Origin: CANMXU01 sp052030545
GTDB taxonomy: Bacteria > Pseudomonadota > Gammaproteobacteria > Enterobacterales > Alteromonadaceae
Direction: 5' to 3'
Assembly (NCBI RefSeq): GCF_052030545.1
Contig: NZ_JBPDIH010000008.1
Location: forward strand, 62,001 to 126,000
DNA length: 64,000 bases
Shown: positions 15,715 to 25,627 of the stretch, piece by piece
Numbering within the stretch: position 1 is the stretch's first letter
How the letters are laid out: the number at the start of each line of letters is the position of its first letter
The notes under the pieces: model-generated
Told to the model about the DNA's origin: nothing
Databases searched by the model: none
Seen by the model: only the letters and a program-made list of their open reading frames with translations
Program-made: the position numbers and the translations under genes

Positions 15715-17241
15715 CTATGGTTCAATTGAAATTAATTTACGCTCTGGTGTTGACCATTCTACATGGTATTTTTTGTTTGAATCAATATCTACACGTTCAA
15801 AGGTGTGCGCGCCAAAAAAGTCGCGTTGGCCTTGTAATAAATCGGCAGGTAAACGTTCAGTACGCATCGCATCGTAATATGAAAGTGAAGATGAAATTGC
15901 ACTGGTTGGCACACCCAATAATGCAGAATCAGCAACTGACTTACGCCAGTTTAATTGATGCTCACTTAATTGCTTGGCAAAAAACTCATCTAGCATTAAG
16001 TTTTCAAGGTTTTCATTACGCTCAAACGCTTGTGTGATTGACTGTAAAAATACCGCGCGAATAATACAGCCTGCACGCCAAATTTTTGCAATGCTTGCAA
16101 AATCAAGCGTCCAGTTATGCTCTTTAGCTGCAAGTTTCATTAACTGAAAGCCTTGCGCATAAGCACTAATTTTTGCGCAGTAAATCGCATCATGTAAGCG
16201 ATCAATAAAAGCTTGCTTGTCTTCAATAAGATCAGCGCCCAGTGCAGGACCTGCCAAAATGTCACTTGCTTGAATACGCAAGTCTTTAAATGACGAAATT
16301 GAACGTGCATAAACGGCTTGTGAAATAGTCGGCGCTGGGCAACCTACTTCTAAACTGCTCATTGCAGTCCATAAACCTGTGCCTTTTTGACCGGCTTTAT
16401 CTAAAATAATATCGACAAGAGGCGCACCAGATTCAACTTCAGTTTGACGTAATACTTCAACTGAAATTTCCATTAAATAGCTGTCTAATGGACCTTTGTT
16501 CCATTGCTCAAAAATATCAGCAATTTCATTGGTCGACAGGTTTAAGCCCGCACGAAGCATATGGTAGGCTTCGCAAATAATTTGCATATCAGCATATTCA
16601 ATGCCGTTGTGTACCATTTTAACAAAGTGCCCTGCACCGCCTGGACCAATATAAGCAGCACATGGTTCACCTTCAACCAATTGACCTGGTTGAGTACGTT
16701 CAATCGGCTTACCTGTTTTAGGATCAACTTTCGCGGCAATCGCTTCCCAAATAGGTTTGATGCGTGTCCATGCATAAGCAGAACCGCTTGGCATTAATGA
16801 CGGACCAAAACGAGCACCCACTTCACCACCCGATACAGCAGAAGAAAATAAAATAAAATCATTTTTATATTTTTCTTCACGAGCAACCGTATCAACCCAC
16901 AAACTATTGCCAGTATCAATAACGATGTCGTCACGCTGAATACCTGCGCCAATTAAGCTTTCGCTTACTTGATCAACAGGTGCGCCAGCAGGCACTGATA
17001 AAACGATTAAGTGTGGAGATTTTAGGCGAGATAATAATTCAGTATATGAAGAACAGCCTTGTACTCGAGGTTCGCCGCCATTAGTTTCAAGCTGATCTTG
17101 CTCGATAACGTCGTTAACTTTTTCATTACTTAAATCAAATGCAGCAATACTGTAACCATTGTCTGCTAAGTTTAAGACTAAATTTTTACCCATTACACCG
17201 AGGCCAATAAAGCCGATGTCACATAAAGCGTTCTGCGCCAT
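15715..17241 (-). CDS. gnd: 6-phosphogluconate dehydrogenase, decarboxylating
   Basis: Gnd converts 6-phosphogluconate to ribulose 5-phosphate with NADPH formation in the oxidative pentose phosphate pathway. The 508-residue protein opens with the Rossmann motif GFIGLGVMGKNL (10-21), has VIDTGNSLWVDT, SAVSGGEVGAR and the substrate/catalytic region GGAGHFVKMVHNGIEYADMQ. It is about 40 residues longer than the E. coli enzyme. zwf and pgl, which supply its substrate, are 10 kb away. No HexR-type palindrome is seen upstream of this gene. Confidence 0.95.
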   Translation of the reverse strand: MAQNALCDIGFIGLGVMGKNLVLNLADNGYSIAAFDLSNEKVNDVIEQDQLETNGGEPRVQGCSSYTELLSRLKSPHLIVLSVPAGAPVDQVSESLIGAGIQRDDIVIDTGNSLWVDTVAREEKYKNDFILFSSAVSGGEVGARFGPSLMPSGSAYAWTRIKPIWEAIAAKVDPKTGKPIERTQPGQLVEGEPCAAYIGPGGAGHFVKMVHNGIEYADMQIICEAYHMLRAGLNLSTNEIADIFEQWNKGPLDSYLMEISVEVLRQTEVESGAPLVDIILDKAGQKGTGLWTAMSSLEVGCPAPTISQAVYARSISSFKDLRIQASDILAGPALGADLIEDKQAFIDRLHDAIYCAKISAYAQGFQLMKLAAKEHNWTLDFASIAKIWRAGCIIRAVFLQSITQAFERNENLENLMLDEFFAKQLSEHQLNWRKSVADSALLGVPTSAISSSLSYYDAMRTERLPADLLQGQRDFFGAHTFERVDIDSNKKYHVEWSTPERKLISIEP

Positions 17242-17492
17242 ACTAAAAAAGATCCATTAATTAAATGTAATTACCTGTGTTTTACTTGCTTTTATAAACA
17301 CAAATAAAATGAAAAAAAGCAACAGGCATAAAATTGCGCGCATGATAACACGGGCGCGATTGCTTACGTAGACTTATTTAGAGAAAAAAAACGTATATAT
17401 AAATTTTTTTAGTAATCATTCGTAATAATGACAAACTAATTACAATTATTAGTGAATATGTGCATTTTTATCTTGAATTAATCTCAAAATGA

Positions 17493-17507
17493 TGTAATTT
17501 TACTACA
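17493..17507. promoter_or_regulatory. HexR-type operator upstream of gap
   Basis: TGTAATTTTACTACA is an imperfect palindrome matching the HexR consensus known for gammaproteobacteria (TGTARTwwwAyTACA). The same 15 bases recur at 27181-27195 upstream of zwf. It lies 24 bases before the gap start, a position suited to repression. Confidence 0.8.
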
Positions 17508-17530
17508 TAGTGTTTTTCAGGGGTTTTATT

Positions 17531-18535
17531 ATGACAATTAAAGTAGGAATTAACGGCTTTGGCCGTATTGGTCGTTTTGTATTTAGAGCGGCAGCAGAGA
17601 GAAATGACATTGAAGTAGTGGGTATTAACGATCTTATCGATGTTGATTACATGGCTTACATGCTGAAATACGATTCAACTCATGGTCGTTTTAAAGGCAC
17701 TGTTGATGTTGTTGATGGCAACTTAGTTGTGAACGGCAATACTGTTCGTGTATCAGCTGAACGTAATCCTGAAGATTTAAAGTGGAACGACATTGACGTA
17801 GACGTTGTTGTTGAATCTACTGGTTTGTTCTTAACTGACGAAACAGCACGTAAGCATATTACTGCGGGCGCAAAACAAGTAGTAATGTCTGCACCTTCTA
17901 AAGATGCAACACCTATGTTTGTTTGTGGCGTAAACGTTGAAGAATACGCAGGTCAAGACGTTGTTTCTAACGCATCTTGTACAACAAACTGTTTAGCACC
18001 AATTGCTAAAGTATTAAATGACAACTGGGGCATTAAAGACGGTTTAATGACGACAGTACATGCAACTACAGCAACGCAAAAAACGGTAGATAGCCCTTCA
18101 GCTAAAGATTGGCGTGGTGGTCGTGGTGCAGGTCAAAACATTATTCCTTCATCAACTGGCGCTGCAAAAGCTGTTGGTAAAGTTATCCCTGAGCTTAACG
18201 GCAAGTTAACGGGTATGGCGTTCCGCGTTCCTACTCCTGATGTTTCTGTAGTAGATTTAACCGTTAACCTTGAAAAGCCAGCAACTTACGCTGAAATTTG
18301 TTTAGCAATGAAAACGGCTTCTGAAACAACAATGGCTGGTGTACTTGGTTACACTGAAGATGCTGTTGTATCGAATGACTTTGTAGGTGAAGTTTGTACT
18401 TCAGTATTTGACGCTGACGCAGGTATCGCATTAACAGATAACTTTGTGAAAGTTGTTTCTTGGTACGATAACGAAATTGGTTACTCAAACAAAGTATTAG
18501 ACTTAGTAGCTCATATCGCTAACTACGAAGCGTAA
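17531..18535 (+). CDS. gap: Glyceraldehyde-3-phosphate dehydrogenase, type I
   Basis: This is the classical phosphorylating GAPDH of glycolysis, 334 residues from the ATG at 17531. It shows INGFGRIGR (7-15), D34 in the NAD-selecting position (GINDLID), the catalytic C150 in SNASCTTNCLAP and the C-terminal WYDNEIGYS. A GTG at 17510 would add seven residues, but AGGGG at 17519-17523 places the ribosome on 17531. A HexR-type operator lies just upstream, tying it to the zwf/edd regulon. Confidence 0.96.
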   Translation: MTIKVGINGFGRIGRFVFRAAAERNDIEVVGINDLIDVDYMAYMLKYDSTHGRFKGTVDVVDGNLVVNGNTVRVSAERNPEDLKWNDIDVDVVVESTGLFLTDETARKHITAGAKQVVMSAPSKDATPMFVCGVNVEEYAGQDVVSNASCTTNCLAPIAKVLNDNWGIKDGLMTTVHATTATQKTVDSPSAKDWRGGRGAGQNIIPSSTGAAKAVGKVIPELNGKLTGMAFRVPTPDVSVVDLTVNLEKPATYAEICLAMKTASETTMAGVLGYTEDAVVSNDFVGEVCTSVFDADAGIALTDNFVKVVSWYDNEIGYSNKVLDLVAHIANYEA

Positions 18536-18575
18536 ACAACACCTGTTTTCAGGTAATTGTTAACTGACAAAATTG

Positions 18576-18606
18576 AAAATGCCGCTTAACTAAGCGGCAT
18601 TTTTTT
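18576..18606. terminator. Terminator after gap
   Basis: AAAATGCCGCTTA pairs with TAAGCGGCATTTT and is followed by a T-run. The convergent metalloprotease gene ends close by and may share it. Confidence 0.85.
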
Positions 18607-18696
18607 ATGCTTTAAAAATGTTTCTGTAAATTTATTACATTTTTATTCTCACCGAATAATCACTTCATATTCTATTAACGTTAATTTGATGTTTGG

Positions 18697-21147
18697 CTAA
18701 TTCCCTATTGGTGAACCTGGCGGTAGATGGATACTGCGTTCAACGGTTATCTGTTTTCCTTGCGCTAAGCTAAAAGTTATTTGATGCGCTAACAAAGTGT
18801 AATGGGCTTTAAATGCTTTGAAACTTTTCTTGCGAGCATGTGACTTAAGCCACTCTTCTAGCGATAAAAGCGATAAATACACTTGTGAACGCACTTCACC
18901 AACAACATCTTGAGCTTGCCATAACGCTAATAGTTCTTTAACAACCGCTTCATTAACGCGTTGTTGAATAAGCACTGCCATGCCTTTTTCAGGATGTTGT
19001 TTTACTGTCTGCGCTAAAAGGCTTGTTATCAAATCATTAGGTGAAAGTTGTTTGTTATTTAGCGCCGACTGTTGTGCGATACGCGCTAAACGTTGTGGAT
19101 TTAATAACAGCTTTATTGTTTGCTCTGCACTTGCTTGCGCTGCAGTAATAGGGTCAAACGTGCCACCGGTGTTACTGGTAAAATTCTCTCGACTGTTTTC
19201 ATACCCATATGCTGTTGGCGGAATGAGTATGCGAATATTTTCTGGCACTAACAGCACGTCGGTCGTTAAGGTTTTTAATAACGCCGAAAACGCTTGCTGT
19301 TGTTTCTTTGGTGATACATCGCGAACTGCACGTACAAGGCTATTTTTATTCTGACTTTTGACCTGATATTGATAATTTATCCCGCCAATAAGTTTTGCGG
19401 CAGCGTCAACTTGAAAACGATGAAAGTGATAAATTGGCACCAGTGACAATGCCAATTCTGACAGCGGCGTACCAGTATTGATGCTGTTTAAACCAAACTG
19501 GTTAAGTGCTACCGCGCGAACTTTTAAAATTCGTTCAAGCTCTGCCGCAGGATCTTCACCGTTATCCCATAAATGGGCACTTGCATGTGAGCTCGACTGA
19601 CTCCTTGCGTCGGGATCAGACATATAGTCAAGACCCAGTTGTTGCGCCTGTTCGATTAATCGTTGCAATGCTTGTTGTTCACTCTCTTGTGAAAATTCAC
19701 TGTAACCGTAAGCGATCACGTATTTATCCCACACACCAATATCATTGGTATAGGCATTCGATAAATCAATTTTGTTATTTTGATCTAAAGTGACCAATGG
19801 ATGAGGATAATCCATCACCGATGAACGGTCGTTGGCACTTGCTGCGAAGTTATGTGCAATACCCAATGTATGCCCTATTTCATGAGCAGAAAGCTGACGA
19901 ATACGTGCTAATGCCATTTGCTGCATTTTACTGGTATCAGCATTATCGGCTGTAAATGGCGAGGTTAAACCAAGCGCAATTAAATAGTCTTGGCGAACAC
20001 GTAAACTGCCTAAGGTGACATGACCTTTTAATATTTCACCCGTACGAGGGTCGATAACGGTTGAGCCGTAAGACCAACCACGTGTTGCACGATGCACCCA
20101 TTGTATAACGTTGTAACGTACGTCCATAGGATCTGCATCTTCTGGTAGCATTTTTACCACAAATGCATTTTTATAGCCTATTGCTTCAAATGCTGAATTC
20201 CACCATCTAGCGCCATCGAGTAAAGCCGACTTAATTGGCTCGGGTACACCGGGATCTAAATAATAGGTGATTGGTTTAACCGCTTCACTGACTTTTTGGC
20301 TAGGATGTTTTTTGTTTAGGCGGTGACGAGGAATAAAGCGTTTCACCAATGGCTCGTCGATAGCACTGGCATAATCGGCATGAGCTTCAGACCAGTAACC
20401 ACTGTATGGATGGAATGCTCTGGGTTGATAATTATCGTCTGGCAATCTGATCAATGAATGGTGTAAATTTACCGTCACTGCATTTTTATCAGGCGTTACC
20501 GACTTTAAATAAGCACCAGTGCCCTTGCCTTTATAAGTAATAATAGCTTCTAATTCGGTATTATCTGGAAAAGCTTTTGAACGCTTTTGATAATAACCGC
20601 TGCGGGTTAAATCAACCGCAAATTTCCCCTGCTTACGCGTCGTTAGTTTTTCAGCAATGTTATGAATGTCTGACAACAAAAAAGGCGTGTAGTTAATATA
20701 TGTCGCTTGGTCATTTTTATCGTTTGTTTCATGTGCGACTTCAAAGCCCCAGATAATTGAACTTGCAAACGCTTCGTCTACTGCTTGTTGTTCAAGAAGA
20801 TTGGCTGAATTGGCTCGATAATACGTATTCAACTGCCTTAAAAAAACCTTATTACCGACCCGCTCAAATTGAACTAAACGTGTATTACCTAATTGACCAC
20901 GATCTAAACCAATATCGTTTGATCCTATGCCCAAAGGTAGAGCGCTTTGGAAGATAAAAGGTTGGTTAAAATCTTTAATTTCGAGAAATATTTCACCTGA
21001 GCTGGGCTGTTGCCAAAAACTGTAAAAACCTTTAACTTGGGTTTTATCTTCGAAAAAATTTGCACTAACTTGAAAGTGGACAAAGGCGAAACAGATAAAA
21101 GCCAAGATAACGCTGGTTTTACTGCTTACTTTTTTAAAATAGAGCAT
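18697..21147 (-). CDS. Secreted zinc-dependent metalloprotease (DUF5117/DUF4953 type)
   Basis: This 816-residue protein starts with a signal peptide (hydrophobic 11-28, cleavage probably near VSA-N at 29/30). The N-terminal third resembles DUF5117. The catalytic domain carries HEIGHTLGIAH with H422, E423, H426 and H432, and SVMDYP as Met-turn, which together define the metzincin-like DUF4953 family common in marine bacteria. It is likely a periplasmic or exported peptidase. The gene stands alone between two sugar-catabolism units and shows no link to them. Confidence 0.88.
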   Translation of the reverse strand: MLYFKKVSSKTSVILAFICFAFVHFQVSANFFEDKTQVKGFYSFWQQPSSGEIFLEIKDFNQPFIFQSALPLGIGSNDIGLDRGQLGNTRLVQFERVGNKVFLRQLNTYYRANSANLLEQQAVDEAFASSIIWGFEVAHETNDKNDQATYINYTPFLLSDIHNIAEKLTTRKQGKFAVDLTRSGYYQKRSKAFPDNTELEAIITYKGKGTGAYLKSVTPDKNAVTVNLHHSLIRLPDDNYQPRAFHPYSGYWSEAHADYASAIDEPLVKRFIPRHRLNKKHPSQKVSEAVKPITYYLDPGVPEPIKSALLDGARWWNSAFEAIGYKNAFVVKMLPEDADPMDVRYNVIQWVHRATRGWSYGSTVIDPRTGEILKGHVTLGSLRVRQDYLIALGLTSPFTADNADTSKMQQMALARIRQLSAHEIGHTLGIAHNFAASANDRSSVMDYPHPLVTLDQNNKIDLSNAYTNDIGVWDKYVIAYGYSEFSQESEQQALQRLIEQAQQLGLDYMSDPDARSQSSSHASAHLWDNGEDPAAELERILKVRAVALNQFGLNSINTGTPLSELALSLVPIYHFHRFQVDAAAKLIGGINYQYQVKSQNKNSLVRAVRDVSPKKQQQAFSALLKTLTTDVLLVPENIRILIPPTAYGYENSRENFTSNTGGTFDPITAAQASAEQTIKLLLNPQRLARIAQQSALNNKQLSPNDLITSLLAQTVKQHPEKGMAVLIQQRVNEAVVKELLALWQAQDVVGEVRSQVYLSLLSLEEWLKSHARKKSFKAFKAHYTLLAHQITFSLAQGKQITVERSIHLPPGSPIGN

Positions 21148-21429
21148 TGTTATTCCCTTAAGGTTTAAGCGCTAATTTGGCTAATTAACACGACTTACCT
21201 TTTCATTGTTTTTATATTAATGACTTTATCGCAGTGTAAAACAATTAAAGCCTTGCTTACCTTAATGGAATGCATTTATTGATTGCAAGTTAAAATAAAG
21301 ACAATTACGTATTTAATTCGATATAAGCGCAACATTGCCGAGCAAATAACAGAAAATACAGATTTAATCAGGAACAAACAGAGAGAAATTATCGGGAAGA
21401 AAAAGTGGGTCAACGTTAATATAAAATGA
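21148..21429. other. Intergenic region upstream of the metalloprotease gene
   Basis: Between the metalloprotease start and the eda operon terminator lies A+T-rich DNA in which I see no gene or RNA. It must hold the metalloprotease promoter; on the minus strand TTTACA, 17 bases, then ATATAA (around 21210-21240) is a weak candidate. Confidence 0.5.
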
Positions 21430-21467
21430 AAAAAGCCTTAGACAAGATAACTTATCTAAGGCTTTTT
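21430..21467 (-). terminator. Terminator of the zwf-pgl-edd-glk-eda operon
   Basis: AAAAGCCTTAGA pairs with TCTAAGGCTTTT, and the interior can pair further (AAGATAA/TTATCT). A U-tract follows on the minus strand just past eda. Confidence 0.85.
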
Positions 21468-21488
21468 AATAACGAATTTAAGAAGTGA

Positions 21489-22136
21489 TTAACCTACGTG
21501 GGCTAGCGCTTCTTTTGCTAAACGTGTAATTTCTGACCAGTTTTTGTTTTCAACAATTTCGTCAGATACTAACCAAGAACCACCACAACATGCAACGTTA
21601 GGTAACGCTAAGTAGTTTCTGATGTTATTAATGTTGATACCACCTGTTGGGCAAAAACGAATATCAGGGAAAGGACCACCGATAGACTGGATCGCTTTTA
21701 CACCACCTGATGCTTCTGCTGGGAAGAATTTAACATGGTCATAACCGTAATCAATTGCATCCATTAATTCAGAAATCGAAGAAATACCAGGGATCAACGC
21801 AGTGTTACCTTCGTTACCCGCTTGCAATAAGTCTTTTGTTAAACCTGGGCTAATAGCAAATTTTGAACCGGCGTCAATTGATTGCTGTAATTGCAAACGA
21901 TTAGTTACTGTACCCGAACCAACAACGGCTTCAGGCAGTTTCGTTGCAATTTCTTTAATAACATCAAGTGCTGCTGGTGTACGTAAAGTCACTTCTAATA
22001 CTTTTACATTTGCTTCAAGTAGTGCTTCTGCAATTGGCAATGCATCTTCAACTTTCTTAATTACAAGTACAGGAACTATTGGCCCCATAGCAAAAATTTC
22101 TTTTGGCGAGAGCTGCCAGTTTTTAGTTATAGTCAT
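21489..22136 (-). CDS. eda: KDPG/KHG aldolase
   Basis: Eda splits 2-keto-3-deoxy-6-phosphogluconate into pyruvate and glyceraldehyde 3-phosphate, the last step of the Entner-Doudoroff pathway. The 215-residue protein has the catalytic glutamate E48 in LEVTLRT and the Schiff-base lysine K136 in HVKFFPAE, followed by FCPTGGI. It is the last gene of the operon and ends before a terminator. Glk lies 9 bases upstream. Confidence 0.96.
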   Translation of the reverse strand: MTITKNWQLSPKEIFAMGPIVPVLVIKKVEDALPIAEALLEANVKVLEVTLRTPAALDVIKEIATKLPEAVVGSGTVTNRLQLQQSIDAGSKFAISPGLTKDLLQAGNEGNTALIPGISSISELMDAIDYGYDHVKFFPAEASGGVKAIQSIGGPFPDIRFCPTGGININNIRNYLALPNVACCGGSWLVSDEIVENKNWSEITRLAKEALAHVG

Positions 22137-22145
22137 AATTCCTCT

Positions 22146-23099
22146 TTAAATACTTTGTTGAAGGTAGGCTGAAGCGCCTAATAAACCCGGCTGAGATTCA
22201 GTGATCACAAACGTTGGGATGTCGTGGTTAAAGCCAGATAAGCGGCCTTTTGCTTCAAATCTACTTCTAAACTCACTGTTGTTAAAAAATTCAATGAAAC
22301 GCGGTACTATGCCGCCAGCAATATAAACACCACCAAAACTACCCAGTGTAAGTGCTAAATTGCCCGCAAAACTACCTAACGTTTTACAAAACTGTTGTGC
22401 GGTTTGCACACAAACATCACAGCTATTTTCAAGTGCTTTTGCTGAAATTTGTTCAGCTGGTAATGTTTTTGGTAAATCGGTATCAATAGCTAATGCTTGA
22501 TAAATTTGTTCAATGCCTAAGCCTGACAACAACTGTTCATAAGAAACGTGTTCATATTTGGTTAATAAATACGACAAGATTTTTATTTCAGTTTCATCAA
22601 CTGGGGCAAAGTCAACATGACCACCCTCGCCGCTTAAGCTATGCCACTTACCATCAACAGGTACAACATTGGCAACACCTAAACCTGTGCCTGGGCCACA
22701 AATAGAAATCGGTCGTCCTGCAACAGCAGTTCCTTCACCAATTTGTACTTTTTGGCTGTCGTCAAGTAACGGTACAGCGTGGGCAATGGCAGTGTAGTCA
22801 TTAATCAAAAACAGTTGCTCAATACCTAATTGGCTTTTAAGCGCTGATTTTGAAAATTCCCACGGCAAGTTAGTCATAGAAATTAAGTCATTATCTACAG
22901 GACAAGCGATCGCTAAACACGCATTGATCGTTTTCCCAGACAAGCCTTTAATTTCAATATAGTTTTGCAAAATTTCAGCAAGGCCAGAATACTGTGCACA
23001 TTGATACAACTGAATCTGACTAAACTGACCATCTGCTTCACTAATGGCAACACGCATATTCGTGCCGCCAATATCTGCAATAATATTTACAACCGACAT
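22146..23099 (-). CDS. glk: Glucokinase
   Basis: Glk phosphorylates glucose with ATP and so feeds free glucose into zwf. The 317-residue protein has the phosphate-binding ADIGGTNMRVAI (8-19), LINDYTAIAHAVPLL, GPGTGLGVA and the ROK-independent glucokinase pattern GGVYIAGGI. It sits between edd and eda with very short gaps (4 and 9 bases), so the operon covers the route from glucose to pyruvate plus triose phosphate. Confidence 0.96.
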   Translation of the reverse strand: MSVVNIIADIGGTNMRVAISEADGQFSQIQLYQCAQYSGLAEILQNYIEIKGLSGKTINACLAIACPVDNDLISMTNLPWEFSKSALKSQLGIEQLFLINDYTAIAHAVPLLDDSQKVQIGEGTAVAGRPISICGPGTGLGVANVVPVDGKWHSLSGEGGHVDFAPVDETEIKILSYLLTKYEHVSYEQLLSGLGIEQIYQALAIDTDLPKTLPAEQISAKALENSCDVCVQTAQQFCKTLGSFAGNLALTLGSFGGVYIAGGIVPRFIEFFNNSEFRSRFEAKGRLSGFNHDIPTFVITESQPGLLGASAYLQQSI

Positions 23100-23103
23100 T
23101 CCT

Positions 23104-24927
23104 TTAGTCCTCGTTGTCGAATAAAGAACAAGCTCCAGTATCCGCTGAGCTTAAGTTGCGACGCATAAAGCCAAACAATTCACGGCCCATACCTTGATGA
23201 TGACCATTAACTTGGAACTTGGCAGTTTCACGTTTTGCAAGTTCTGCTTCATCAACTTTTAAAATAAGCTGTCCTGTTTCACCATTAACTGAAACAATAT
23301 CACCAGTTTGTACTTTAGCGATCAAACCACCGTCTAATGCTTCTGGGCATAAGTGAATAGCAGCAGGAACTTTACCTGATGCGCCCGACATACGACCATC
23401 TGTTACTAACGCAACTTTAAAGCCTTTGTCTTGAAGTACGCCAAGTGGCGGCGTTAATTTGTGTAGTTCTGGCATGCCGCGAGCTTTAGGACCTTGGAAG
23501 CGAACAACAGCAACAAAATCTTTTTCTAACTCACCGGCGTCAAAAGCTGTTTGAAGTTCGTGTTGATCTTCAAAAACAACCGCTGGAGCTTCAACAATTG
23601 TGCTACCTTCACGTAGTGAAGAGGTTTTAAGCACTGATATACCTAAGTTACCTTTAAGTACTTTCATGCCGCCGTCTTCTTTAAACGGTTTGCTGACAGT
23701 AGTAATCACTTCAGGGTCGCCCGAAACATCAACACTATCAACCCACTTAAGTTGCCCTGCTTCATCAAGCACTGGTTTTTGGGTATATTTGCTTAAACCT
23801 TTACCACAAATAGTTTCAACGTCTTCGTGAACTAAACCTGCAGCAATAAGCTCTTTGAATAATAACGCCATGCCACCAGCTTCTTGGAACTGGTTGATAT
23901 CTGCGTGACCATTCGGATAAATGCGTGTTAATAACGGTACTGCATCTGAAATATCATTAAAATCTTGGAAGTTAATGATAATACCTGCCGCTTTTGCAAA
24001 CGCGATAATGTGCATGGTTAAGTTTGTAGAACCACCCGTTGCTAATAAAGCAACGATAGCATTTACGATTGAACGCTCATCGATCATTCTACCAATTGGT
24101 TGGTAGTTACCCGATTGTTGCGTTAAACGTGTTGCTTGACGAGCAGCGGCTTTAGTTAATTCTTCACGTAGTGGCGTGTTTGGCGCAATAAAAGACGCAC
24201 CCGGTAAATGCAAGCCCATCACTTCAACCACTAATTGGTTAGAGTTTGCTGTACCAAAGAAAGTACAAGTACCTGCACTATGGTAAGACGCAGATTCTGC
24301 TTCTAGTAACTCTTCTTCGCCAACTTCGCCTTTTGCGTAAGATTGACGTACACGTGCTTTTTCTTTATTTGGTAAACCTGAAGGCATTGGACCTGCAGGT
24401 ACAAAAACAGTTGGTAAATGACCAAAAGTCATGCTGGCAATTAATAAACCAGGGACAATCTTGTCACAAATACCTAGCATTAACGCGCCATCGAACATGT
24501 TGTGCGATAAACCAACGGCTGTCGACATTGCAATAACGTCGCGGCTCATTAGGCTTAAATCCATGCCTGGCTGACCTTGGGTAACACCGTCACACATTGC
24601 CGGTACACCACCAGCAAACTGAGCAATGCCGCCAGTTTCTTTTACCGCAGCTTTAATAATTTCTGGGTAAGTTTCGTATGGCTGATGTGCACTAAGCATA
24701 TCGTTGTATGCAGACACAATGGCAATATCTGAATGATTAACACCTTTTAATGTGTTTTTATCTTCTTTACCACAAGCAGCAAAACCATGGGCTAAGTTGC
24801 CACATGATAAACTTGCACGGTGAACCGTTTCTGATTTAGCTGCATCGATTTTAGCTAAATACGCTGAACGTGTAGCTTTACTACGTTCAATAATACGGTT
24901 AGTAATTTCTAAAATTTGTTTATTCAT
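23104..24927 (-). CDS. edd: Phosphogluconate dehydratase
   Basis: Edd dehydrates 6-phosphogluconate to KDPG with an iron-sulfur cluster. The protein of 607 residues matches the IlvD/Edd family: SYNDMLSAHQPYE-like AYNDMLSAHQPYE, AGGVPAMCDGVTQG, GICDKIVPG and VTDGRMSGASGKVPAA. I start it at the ATG at 24927, with GGAG nine bases upstream; an upstream in-frame codon at 24957 would add ten unrelated residues and overlap pgl. It follows pgl by four bases. Confidence 0.96.
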   Translation of the reverse strand: MNKQILEITNRIIERSKATRSAYLAKIDAAKSETVHRASLSCGNLAHGFAACGKEDKNTLKGVNHSDIAIVSAYNDMLSAHQPYETYPEIIKAAVKETGGIAQFAGGVPAMCDGVTQGQPGMDLSLMSRDVIAMSTAVGLSHNMFDGALMLGICDKIVPGLLIASMTFGHLPTVFVPAGPMPSGLPNKEKARVRQSYAKGEVGEEELLEAESASYHSAGTCTFFGTANSNQLVVEVMGLHLPGASFIAPNTPLREELTKAAARQATRLTQQSGNYQPIGRMIDERSIVNAIVALLATGGSTNLTMHIIAFAKAAGIIINFQDFNDISDAVPLLTRIYPNGHADINQFQEAGGMALLFKELIAAGLVHEDVETICGKGLSKYTQKPVLDEAGQLKWVDSVDVSGDPEVITTVSKPFKEDGGMKVLKGNLGISVLKTSSLREGSTIVEAPAVVFEDQHELQTAFDAGELEKDFVAVVRFQGPKARGMPELHKLTPPLGVLQDKGFKVALVTDGRMSGASGKVPAAIHLCPEALDGGLIAKVQTGDIVSVNGETGQLILKVDEAELAKRETAKFQVNGHHQGMGRELFGFMRRNLSSADTGACSLFDNED

Positions 24928-24931
24928 GGTA

Positions 24932-25627
24932 CTACTCCGCCCAGTACACCTGAACATTTACGTCCGGGTGTTGTAAAAATGCGCGTATTGGCATTTCTAA
25001 AATGTTTGAATCGCTCAGTGCTTGTTCTAACACTGCTTTTTTACTACTGCTTGAAATGTGTAAAAAGGTATTAGCACTTTTTAATAAGGTTGCGTAAGTA
25101 AAAGTAATGCGATCGTGAGGAGCCGTTGTAGGTACAACTTTCATCAAGGCATCGCTATTGTCTAATGCAAGCGCTTGTTCTATTTCTTGGCTACATGGGA
25201 ATAACGATGCAGTATGACCATCTTCACCCATGCCTAAAATTAAAACATCTAATGGTAACAGTGCGTTTTCAGCACCGACATTTAGATCAGCTAATGTTTC
25301 TGCGCATAACTCTTCACCTTGTTTGAGGTGAAAAAATTTCGCGTCTTTTGCTTTATTAACTAATAAATTTTCATGCACCAAACGGGTATTGCTATCGTTA
25401 CTGTCGATATTTACCCAACGTTCGTCAGCTAAAGTCACCGTCACTTTTCTCCACGGTAAATCTTTTTGTGACAAGGCTTCGAAAAAACCTTTTGGTGTTG
25501 AACCGCCAGAAACTGCGATACTCGCACTTCCTTTAGCTTTAATAGCACTCGACAATAAGTCTGCTACTTTTTCAGCAAGCTCTACGTCTAACGCGGCTCT
25601 TGTTTCGAAATCATTTAACTGGTGCAT
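24932..25627 (-). CDS. pgl: 6-phosphogluconolactonase
   Basis: Pgl hydrolyses 6-phosphogluconolactone made by Zwf. The 231-residue DevB-type protein has SIAVSGGSTPKGFFEAL (37-53), the TLADERWV loop and the GMGEDGHTASLFP motif. Its start overlaps the zwf stop as TAATG, so the two are translationally coupled. Confidence 0.95.
   Translation of the reverse strand: MHQLNDFETRAALDVELAEKVADLLSSAIKAKGSASIAVSGGSTPKGFFEALSQKDLPWRKVTVTLADERWVNIDSNDSNTRLVHENLLVNKAKDAKFFHLKQGEELCAETLADLNVGAENALLPLDVLILGMGEDGHTASLFPCSQEIEQALALDNSDALMKVVPTTAPHDRITFTYATLLKSANTFLHISSSSKKAVLEQALSDSNILEMPIRAFLQHPDVNVQVYWAE

Noticed and set aside
17242..17300. A third HexR operator upstream of gnd (TGTAATTACCTGTG)
   Set aside because: Only one half-site matches; the right half lacks TACA at the correct distance.
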